51,113 bases of DNA from Chloroflexota bacterium (GTDB lineage: Bacteria > Chloroflexota > UBA6077 > JACCZL01): the NCBI GenBank assembly GCA_020850535.1, contig JADZEM010000065.1:1-51113 (forward strand), read 5' to 3'. Positions 1 to 6,118 of the stretch are shown piece by piece. Each line of letters starts with the position of its first letter. The first letter of the stretch is position 1. The notes below the pieces were generated by a model, which was given only the letters and a program-made list of their open reading frames with translations, was not told the DNA's origin and searched no databases. Both the position numbers and the translations under genes were made by a program.

Positions 1-76
1 AGCGACTGCAGGATCGTAGGCGGGGCTTTCAAGCCCCGACGCGGCCGCACGACGACATCAACATGCAATCGCCCTG
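1..76 (-). mobile_element. Partial MITE-like element (terminal part)
   Basis: The terminal 76 bp of a small palindromic element run into the window edge. The stretch is identical base for base to 229-304, the same end of the next copy, and finishes with the terminal repeat AACATGCAATCGCCCTG. It contains the internal palindrome GGGGCTTTCAAGCCCC. Orientation is given relative to the copy at 17108-17325. It is separated from the next copy by exactly 10 bp (77-86), the length of the target duplication seen at other copies, so the two form a head-to-tail tandem. Confidence 0.8.
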
Positions 77-86
77 GTTCGTGACT

Positions 87-304
87 CAGGGCGATTGCAT
101 GTTCATTGGTGTCCCCGAAGCATCATGGAACGGGCGGTCGGGGACTGAAGTCCCCGCCTACACGCATGCCGTCGCTGCGCGACGGACACCGGGCACGGAT
201 AGGCACTGGTGCGACTGGAGCGTCGCGCAGCGACTGCAGGATCGTAGGCGGGGCTTTCAAGCCCCGACGCGGCCGCACGACGACATCAACATGCAATCGC
301 CCTG
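87..304 (-). mobile_element. MITE-like element, full length (218 bp)
   Basis: The element is bounded by CAGGGCGATTGCATGTT at the left and its exact reverse complement at the right, a 17-bp terminal inverted repeat. The interior holds two GGGG...CCCC palindromes and two copies of a GTCGCTGCGCGAC-type hairpin arranged as mirror images, so the whole element can fold into one long imperfect hairpin. It encodes no protein. Its length equals that of the copy at 17108-17325. The flanking 10-mers (77-86 and 305-314) do not match, unlike the other copies, which fits rearrangement after insertion or a tandem formed by recombination. Confidence 0.85.
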
Positions 305-346
305 ACTCGATCCCGGGCATCCTGTTCGGCGGGTGAGGCGAGCGGC

Positions 347-352
347 CATACT
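347..352 (+). promoter_or_regulatory. Candidate -10 element upstream of moeA
   Basis: The hexamer CATACT lies 42 bp upstream of the moeA start. Similar TATACT or CATACT hexamers occur shortly upstream of several other genes here (5186, 6106, 35953, and on the minus strand at 28855-28860). No convincing -35 box is visible, so this is a weak call. Confidence 0.3.
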
Positions 353-394
353 CTGAGCGGCGGTTGCGTCTTGAGCGGTGCACGGAGGCCGAGC

Positions 395-1645
395 ATGCCA
401 GGAACGATCCGGACCACCTCGCCGTATCCGATGCTGTCCGTCGCGGAGGCGACCCGCGAGATCCTGTCGCGCGTCGAGCCGTTGCCGCCGGTCCGTCTGG
501 ACTTCCGCACGGTGGCCGGGCTGGTGCTGGCCGAGGATGTGCTGGCGGACGACGATCTCCCGCCGACGCGCCGGGCCGGCGTGGACGGCTACGCGGTGGT
601 GGCGCGGCCCGGACCGCTCCGGCTGCGAGTCGTGGGCGAGGTGACCGCTGGCAACGCGTCCTCGGTGACGGTTGAGCCTGACACGGCGGTCCGGATCATG
701 ACGGGCGGCGTGCTGCCACACGGGGCCGACGCCGTCGTCATGTTCGAGGACACCGGCGGCGAGCAGGATGGGTACGTCGAGGTCGTGCGCCCGCCCCGGT
801 TGGGAGACCATATCCAGGCGGCCGGCGTGGACGCGCGCAGCGGTCAGGTGGTCTTGCGGGCCGGCCAGCAGCTGCACTCGCCCGAGATCGGCATGCTGGC
901 GGCGGTCGGGCACACCGCCGTCAGCGTCCACCCCCGTCCGCGCGTCGCGGTGCTGGCGACGGGCGACGAGGTGGTGGCGCCAGACGGTACGCCGCCACCC
1001 GGCTTCGTGCGCGACAGCAACCAGTACGCGCTGATCGCGGCGGCCGAGGAGGCTGGCGGACAGGTTGTCTGGTCCGGGCACTGTGTGGACGATCCGGCTC
1101 GGCTTCGCGTGGCCGTCGAGGCGGCGCTCGGCGTAGCGGACGTGCTGATCACCTCGGGCGGGGTCTCGATGGGCACGCGCGATCTGCTCAAGCCGCTGCT
1201 GGCCGACCTCGGCGAGATCCATTTCGGGCGGGTGGCGTTCAAGCCGGGCAAGCCGCTGACCTTCGCAACGGTCCAGCGAACGGCGGTGTTCGCGCTGCCG
1301 GGGTTTCCCGTCTCCTCGCTGGTGACCTTCGAGGTGTTCGTGCGGCCGGCCTTGCGGCGGCTGCAGGGTCTGACGCGCCTGCACCGGCCCCGCGTGACGG
1401 TTGAGCTGGAGCACCCCATCGAGGCGAGCCGCTACCGGCTGGAGTATCAGCGGGCGGTGGTGCGGTGGCAGTACGGCCGGCTGATCGGCACGGCGACGGG
1501 GCGGCAGGCGTCCAGCCGGCTGCTGAACATGATCGGCGCGAACGCGCTGCTGGAGATCCCGTCTGGCGGCGAGATCCTGCCGGCTGGCGCCCGAGTGACG
1601 GCGCTGCTGACGGGGGAGATCGAAGACGCGCCAGCCCAGGGCTGA
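395..1645 (+). CDS. moeA: Molybdopterin molybdenumtransferase MoeA
   Basis: MoeA inserts molybdate into adenylylated molybdopterin, the last step of molybdenum cofactor synthesis, in the cytoplasm. The 416-residue product has the usual family length. It shows the N-terminal MoeA segment with the DGYAV motif near residue 65, the GGVSMGTRD motif of the MoaB/Mog-like domain near residue 260, the GFPVSS segment near 310, and a C-terminal beta domain. ATG 395 is chosen because a GGAGG ribosome site lies 6 bp upstream; an in-frame TTG at 371 lacks one. The gene stands alone, without other moa/moe genes, and converges on the dehydrogenase that follows. The family identity is secure; MoeA versus a gephyrin-type paralogue cannot be separated here. 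Confidence 0.93.
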   Translation: MPGTIRTTSPYPMLSVAEATREILSRVEPLPPVRLDFRTVAGLVLAEDVLADDDLPPTRRAGVDGYAVVARPGPLRLRVVGEVTAGNASSVTVEPDTAVRIMTGGVLPHGADAVVMFEDTGGEQDGYVEVVRPPRLGDHIQAAGVDARSGQVVLRAGQQLHSPEIGMLAAVGHTAVSVHPRPRVAVLATGDEVVAPDGTPPPGFVRDSNQYALIAAAEEAGGQVVWSGHCVDDPARLRVAVEAALGVADVLITSGGVSMGTRDLLKPLLADLGEIHFGRVAFKPGKPLTFATVQRTAVFALPGFPVSSLVTFEVFVRPALRRLQGLTRLHRPRVTVELEHPIEASRYRLEYQRAVVRWQYGRLIGTATGRQASSRLLNMIGANALLEIPSGGEILPAGARVTALLTGEIEDAPAQG

Positions 1646-1653
1646 CGCGTCTT
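1623..1653. terminator. Hairpin terminator between moeA and the SDR gene
   Basis: AAGACGCG and CGCGTCTT form an 8-bp stem that continues inward as CAGCCC/GGGCTG after a one-base mismatch. The stem overlaps the moeA stop codon and lies 10 bp from the stop of the convergent gene, so it could end transcription from both sides. There is only a short T run (TTCACTTCAT). Confidence 0.6.
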
Positions 1654-1662
1654 CACTTCATC

Positions 1663-2439
1663 TTAGATGATGCCCAGGCTCAGGCCGCCGTCGACGAACA
1701 GGTCCGCGCCGGTGATGTACGAGCCGGCGTCTGAGCAGAGCAGCAGGGCTGCCGCCGCGCACTCGTCGGGCTGGCCGACGCGCCCCACCGGAATCCGCTC
1801 GTTGAGGCGGGCCACGACGTTCGGATCGGCCAGCGTCTCGGCGTTCCGGTAGGTGTCGATGGCGCCCGGGGCCAGGTTGTTGACGGTCACCCCGAACTTC
1901 GCCACCTGAAGGGAGAGGTTGCGCGCCATGTTGAGCTGGGCGTGCTTGGTCCCGGCGTAGACCATCATCTGGGCGCTGGGGCGGGCCTGCTGGACGCTCC
2001 CGATCATCAGCACGCGGCCCCAGCCCTGCGCGCACATCGACGGCACCGCCAGCTGCGTCAGCTCGAACATCGCCTTGAGGTTGACGTTGATCTGGTGATC
2101 GAACTCTTCCTCGGGGATCTCGCTCCAGCCCGAGCGGTACTGCACGGAGGCGTTGTGTACCAGGATGTCGATGCCGCCAAGCGCGTGGACCGACGCCTCA
2201 TAGAGCGAGCGCGCGGCCCCTGGCTGCCCTAATTCGGCCTGGATCGCGTAGGCCGAGACGCCGAACGCCTCGGCCTCAGCCACGGCCTGCTCGGCGAGCG
2301 CGCGGCTCGACGCGTAGTTGACGACCACGTTCGCGCCGCACTCGGCCAGCGCCAGCGCGATCGACTTGCCGATGCCGCGCGGCGCGCCGGTCACGAGCGC
2401 CCGGCGGCCATCCAGCCGGAACTGCTGCAGGATTCCCAT
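1663..2439 (-). CDS. Short-chain dehydrogenase/reductase (SDR family)
   Basis: A classical SDR oxidoreductase of 258 residues using NAD(P)H; the substrate is unknown. The nucleotide-binding motif TGAPRGIG is at residues 17-24, the catalytic serine lies in VLMIGS near 145, and the active-site YAGTK (YxxxK) is near 158-162. The C-terminal GADLFVDGG is the usual substrate-loop end. The N-terminal glycine motif has Pro in place of the more common Ser/Gly, within the range seen in the family. An AAGGA-type ribosome site precedes ATG 2439. It is transcribed towards moeA and away from the element at 2550. Confidence 0.9.
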   Translation of the reverse strand: MGILQQFRLDGRRALVTGAPRGIGKSIALALAECGANVVVNYASSRALAEQAVAEAEAFGVSAYAIQAELGQPGAARSLYEASVHALGGIDILVHNASVQYRSGWSEIPEEEFDHQINVNLKAMFELTQLAVPSMCAQGWGRVLMIGSVQQARPSAQMMVYAGTKHAQLNMARNLSLQVAKFGVTVNNLAPGAIDTYRNAETLADPNVVARLNERIPVGRVGQPDECAAAALLLCSDAGSYITGADLFVDGGLSLGII

Positions 2440-2549
2440 CGTTTCCGTCCTTCACTGGCCGTGTCGTGCGCGCCCCGTCCTCCGCTGGGCCAGCGGCCCC
2501 GCACGCCGTGGCCGTGAGTGTACCCGCGCCAGCCATGCGGCTCCGCTCA

Positions 2550-2766
2550 CAGGGCGATTGCACGTTGAGCGGGTCGCGCAGCGCAGTCGGGGCTTGAAAG
2601 CCCCGCCTACCATCCTGCAGTCGCTTCGCGACGCTCCGGTCTCACCTGTTGCCGCTGGTCCCGGCGTCCGTCGCGCAGCGACGGCGTGAGTGTAGGCGGG
2701 GGTTTCAACCCCCGACTGCGCGTTTCACGGCGTTGCGGGAACATCGACGAACGTGCAATCGCCCTG
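2550..2766 (+). mobile_element. MITE-like element (217 bp) with 10-bp target duplication
   Basis: The ends are CAGGGCGATTGCACGTT and AACGTGCAATCGCCCTG, reverse complements with a shared C/G change relative to other copies. The flanks are identical: GCTCCGCTCA occurs at 2540-2549 and again at 2767-2776. It sits in the spacer between the divergent SDR and histidine-kinase genes, and its internal blocks match those of the copy at 17108. The compensating changes in both ends suggest that pairing of the ends is under selection, or that ends are copied together. Confidence 0.9.
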
Positions 2767-2890
2767 GCTCCGCTCACGCCCGGCTTCGGGTTGGCGGAGG
2801 TCCGGGGTATAGTCACGCTCCAGCCTCGGCTTCAGGTCGGCTGGCCGGTGTGCCAGCGGGACCGTGAAGCACGTCAACGGCGGATCGTGG

Positions 2891-4336
2891 ATGCAGCAGT
2901 CAGAGCCATCACGCCAGACGCGCACGCTCAGCATCCTGCTCGAAGTCTCCAGTGCGCTCGCCAGCCAGGTGCGCCTCGACGATCTGCTGGGGACCATCAT
3001 CAGCAAGACGACGGACGTGCTCGACGCCGAGCGCGCGACCCTCTTCCTGTACGATGCCCAGCACGGCGAGCTGTGGAGCAAGACGACCGGTCAGCTTGAG
3101 ATCCGCGAGATCCGGCTGCCGGTTGGCAAGGGCATCGCCGGCGACGTGGCGAGGACGCGGGCCGTCGCCAACATCCCCGACGCCTACGCCGATCCGCGCT
3201 TCGATCCGGCCGTCGACCGGCGGACCGGCTACCGTACGCGCTCGGTGCTGTCGATGCCGCTGATCGGCGCGCACGATCAACTGGTCGGCGTGATCCAGGT
3301 GCTGAACAAGCACAACCTGACCGGTTTTGACCGGGAGGATGAGGCGCTGCTTCGGGGGCTGACGGCCCACATCTGCGTAGCCATCGAGCGGGCGCGGATG
3401 GTCGAGGCATTCATCGAGCAGGATCGTCTGCTGGAGATGCAGAACGTCGCCAAGTCTCGGATGATCGACCACCTCTCCCACGAGCTGAAGACGCCGCTGG
3501 CGGTGCTGGCGGCGTCGAGCGGGGTGCTCCAGAAGATGGCCGCCGCCCAGCAACCGGAGCGGGCGCGGACCATCGGGGAGCGGGTGCAGCGGGCCATCAG
3601 CCGGCTGTCCGAGCTGCAGCTCGAAGCGTCGGACATCGCCGACCAGCGCAACTTTCACGAGGAGATCATCCTCTCGACGCTGCTGCGGCGGGCTGAGGAT
3701 CTGTTCGACAGCCTGGCCGACGTCGAGGGCACGCCGCACGAGCTACGCCTGCGCTTCGCCCGGCGGATCGCCGCGATCTACGCCGACGACGACGATCAGG
3801 TCGCCTCGACGCTGGCGCTCGACACCTGGACGTCGGCGGTGGTGGAGTCGCTCCGGCCCGCGTTCGCGCATCGCGGCGTCAGGCTGACGCTGGCGCTGGC
3901 GGCGTGCCCGGCCGTCTGCCTGCCCGAATCGATCCTGTTCAAGTCGTTTCGAGGGCTGCTCCGCAACGCCATCGAGGCCACGCCTGACGGCAACGAGATC
4001 GAGGTCCGGCTGCGGACGCTGCACGGCGACGTGCGGCTGGAGATCCACGATACCGGGGTGGGCATCGATGCGGACTTGCAGCGCCAGTTGTTCTTCGGGT
4101 TCGTGCACGCCGGCAGCACGGACGACTACTCCTCGGGTCGCCCGTACGACTTCGGGGCCGGCGGGAAGGGGCTGGATCTCCAGCGCATCAAGCTGCTCTC
4201 GGAGCGTCACGGCTTCCAGCTCCGTTTCCGGAGCCAGGTGGGCGTCGGGAGCACGTTCATGCTGATCTTTCCGACAGCCATCCAGGCCATCCAGACGCCG
4301 CCGGCCGGCGAGCCTGAACCGACGGACAGGCCATGA
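2891..4336 (+). CDS. GAF-domain sensor histidine kinase
   Basis: A soluble two-component sensor kinase of about 481 residues. A GAF domain spans roughly residues 28-170 (ligand unknown). A HisKA segment follows, with LSHELKTP placing the phospho-acceptor at His197, then an HATPase domain with an N-box (FRGLLRNAIEATP), the G1 motif HDTGVGID near 386, GAGGKGLDL and GVGSTF. No membrane segment is visible, so sensing is intracellular. ATG 2891 is chosen; an in-frame GTG at 2864 is possible and neither has a strong ribosome site. A TATAGT hexamer at 2808-2813 could be the -10 box. The stop overlaps the next kinase start (ATGA), so the two are translationally coupled. Confidence 0.9.
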   Translation: MQQSEPSRQTRTLSILLEVSSALASQVRLDDLLGTIISKTTDVLDAERATLFLYDAQHGELWSKTTGQLEIREIRLPVGKGIAGDVARTRAVANIPDAYADPRFDPAVDRRTGYRTRSVLSMPLIGAHDQLVGVIQVLNKHNLTGFDREDEALLRGLTAHICVAIERARMVEAFIEQDRLLEMQNVAKSRMIDHLSHELKTPLAVLAASSGVLQKMAAAQQPERARTIGERVQRAISRLSELQLEASDIADQRNFHEEIILSTLLRRAEDLFDSLADVEGTPHELRLRFARRIAAIYADDDDQVASTLALDTWTSAVVESLRPAFAHRGVRLTLALAACPAVCLPESILFKSFRGLLRNAIEATPDGNEIEVRLRTLHGDVRLEIHDTGVGIDADLQRQLFFGFVHAGSTDDYSSGRPYDFGAGGKGLDLQRIKLLSERHGFQLRFRSQVGVGSTFMLIFPTAIQAIQTPPAGEPEPTDRP

Positions 4337-5139
4337 CGCACGACGCTGCGACGCACGATACCACCCAGCCGGCCGAGGGCGGCGGTACGTTCTTCCAGGA
4401 GCTGGACACGCAGCTGTTGGTACATGAGCTGAAGAGTCCGCTTGCGCTGGTCGAGGCGACCACCCGGACGCTGCTGGCCAGCCCCTCGCGGCATGGACCG
4501 CTGACGGAGCGCCAGGAGAAGGCGTTGCGGCGCATTCTGCGCGGGGCGCTGCGCGGGCGGCGGCTGGTCGAGCACCTGCTGGAGGTCGGGCGGGCCGAGG
4601 CATCGCAGTTCACCTATGCGTCGTTCGCCCCGGCCGAGGCGGTGCTCCACATCGTGCTGGCGGCCGTCGAGAGCTTCGACGACGCGCTGGCCGGCCACGT
4701 CTACGACGGCAGCACCGACGCCGAGCGGCTGGCGTCGCTGGCCGCCGCCGGTATCCACGTCCACGCTGGCCCGGGCGTCGGGAGCCTGACCATCCATCAA
4801 GACCCGGTCAAGTTCGATCTGATGGTGGGAAACCTGGTCCAGAACGCGTTGCACTACCGGCGGCAGACGCTCGACGTGACGCTGGAACAGGCTGGCGGGA
4901 TGCTGACGGTGCAGGTGCAGGACGATGGGCCGGGCATCGCACCGGAGCACCATGCAACGGTCTTCGAGCGGTACCGGCAGGTGGCGGCGAGCGACGGCCT
5001 GGAGCGCAAGGGGCATGGGCTGGGGCTGGCGGGGGCGCGCATCCTGGCGCGTCGGCTGGGCGGCGACATCACGCTGAGCAGCGAAGTCGGGCGTGGCACG
5101 ACGTTCTGTCTGACGGTCCCCACCGGGCGCCGGCGCTGA
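4333..5139 (+). CDS. Short histidine kinase without a sensor domain
   Basis: A 268-residue kinase consisting of only dimerisation and catalytic parts. HELKSP puts the phospho-acceptor at His31, the N-box is MVGNLVQNALHY near 165, the G1 motif is QDDGPGIAPEH near 196, and HGLGLAGARILARRLGGDI followed by GRGTTF completes the ATP lid. It starts inside the stop of the GAF kinase (ATGA overlap). Because it has no input domain it may heterodimerise with, or be controlled by, the GAF kinase; this is inference. The response regulator 115 bp downstream is the natural partner. Confidence 0.9.
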   Translation: MTHDAATHDTTQPAEGGGTFFQELDTQLLVHELKSPLALVEATTRTLLASPSRHGPLTERQEKALRRILRGALRGRRLVEHLLEVGRAEASQFTYASFAPAEAVLHIVLAAVESFDDALAGHVYDGSTDAERLASLAAAGIHVHAGPGVGSLTIHQDPVKFDLMVGNLVQNALHYRRQTLDVTLEQAGGMLTVQVQDDGPGIAPEHHATVFERYRQVAASDGLERKGHGLGLAGARILARRLGGDITLSSEVGRGTTFCLTVPTGRRR

Positions 5140-5185
5140 GACGCTGTGGCGCCGAACCCGTCGCGTGTGGCCCACGGTGTTCGTC

Positions 5186-5191
5186 TATACT
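5186..5191 (+). promoter_or_regulatory. Candidate -10 box (TATACT) before the response regulator
   Basis: TATACT sits 62 bp upstream of the response-regulator ATG in a GC-rich spacer. No good -35 box is visible 17 bp upstream. It would allow the regulator to be made separately from the two kinases. Confidence 0.35.
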
Positions 5192-5253
5192 CCGCCGCCA
5201 GCCTTGCGGGTCTCTGGGGGATGGGCTGGCGATGCTGGGAGGAGTGAGCTGAC

Positions 5254-5757
5254 ATGTCGGATGCAAGCGCCACGGATCGCCTGAGCGGGCTGCGGATCCT
5301 CGCCGTGGACGACGAGCCGGATATCCTTGAGACGATTGTCGACGTGCTGGACGGCGCGACCGTTGACGGCGCCCGGACCTACCAGGAGGCCGTCGCGTTC
5401 CTGGAGGCGCACACCTACGATGTGGCCGTGCTCGACATCATGGGCGTGGACGGCATGGAGCTGCTGAACCAGACGGTGGCGCTCGGCATCCCGACGGTGA
5501 TGCTCACGGCCCACGCGATGAACCCGGACACGCTGAAGGCGTCCATCGAGCAGGGGGCGAACTCGTACCTGCCGAAGGAGGAGCTGGCGAACCTGGGCGA
5601 GCACATCGCGGACGTGCTGGAGGCCATCGAGGCGGGCCAGTCCACCTGGGAGCGGCTGTTCAACCGGATGGGCCGGTTCTTCGAGCGGGCGTTCGCCCCG
5701 GGCTGGCGGAACGGCGACCCCGACTTCTGGGCCTACTACTACGGCCCGGTGATGTAG
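5254..5757 (+). CDS. Single-domain response regulator with a short C-terminal tail
   Basis: A CheY-like receiver protein of 167 residues. The acidic pocket is Asp19-Asp20-Glu21, the phospho-acceptor is Asp61 in VLDIMG, the switch threonine is Thr85 in VMLTAHA, and Lys108 lies in YLPKEEL. Residues from about 130 form a tail rich in aromatic residues (FNRMGRFFERAF, then FWAYYYGPVM) with no DNA-binding or enzymatic domain. The tail may be a docking surface. It follows two histidine kinases in the same direction and is their probable partner. A GGAGG-type ribosome site (GGGAGGAG) precedes the start. Confidence 0.88.
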   Translation: MSDASATDRLSGLRILAVDDEPDILETIVDVLDGATVDGARTYQEAVAFLEAHTYDVAVLDIMGVDGMELLNQTVALGIPTVMLTAHAMNPDTLKASIEQGANSYLPKEELANLGEHIADVLEAIEAGQSTWERLFNRMGRFFERAFAPGWRNGDPDFWAYYYGPVM

Positions 5758-5993
5758 GGTGCAGCCTTCGTAGCACGGGCACCTGACGCGACGACGACAC
5801 GAGGCGTGCGATGGTACATCGGCGGCGTTGTGTTCGCGTTTCATGACGGCCAGGAAATCGGTCCTCGTATGCTCGCTCGCATCGCTCGACAAACTGGCCT
5901 GACGCCTGACGACCTGCAAGGTTGAGCGCGACTGCCGAAATGGCCCTGGTATCGACACCGTTGCCGGGCCCGAGGCTCTCCCGCGGCTGCTGC

Positions 5994-6045
5994 TACGCGC
6001 GTTTGGCGTACGCGGCGGCCTCGCACTGGCGTGCCGGCTCACGGT
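5994..6045 (-). pseudogene. Relic of a terminase-like C-terminal segment
   Basis: Read on the minus strand this short piece gives RQCEAAAYAKRA, closely matching RQCEAAEYAMRA near the C-terminus of the terminase-like protein encoded at 12405-13982, and a stop follows directly. Similarity fades on both sides. It is too short to be functional and looks like the remains of a second copy, or a fragment moved by recombination. Chance similarity is unlikely because the match is seen in both DNA and protein. Confidence 0.45.
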
Positions 6046-6105
6046 CCCGGGCGATCTGGTGACCAGGCTGTCTCGCGCGGAACAGCCGGGCGGCTGGCGC
6101 CGACC

Positions 6106-6111
6106 TATACT
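6106..6111 (+). promoter_or_regulatory. -10 box placed for a leaderless transcript
   Basis: TATACT ends 7 bp before ATG 6119 of the LuxR-type regulator. If used, transcription would begin at or next to the start codon, giving a leaderless mRNA. No ribosome site is visible before this ATG, consistent with that reading. No clear -35 box is seen. Confidence 0.4.
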
Positions 6112-6118
6112 CAAGCCC

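Larger units (their letters stand above)
5758..6118. other. Intergenic region with a coding relic
   Basis: No intact gene is seen in 361 bp. Positions 5997-6031 match part of the terminase-like gene at about 12548-12582 with roughly 32 of 35 bases identical (described separately). The 3' end carries a TATACT box at 6106. Confidence 0.5.
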
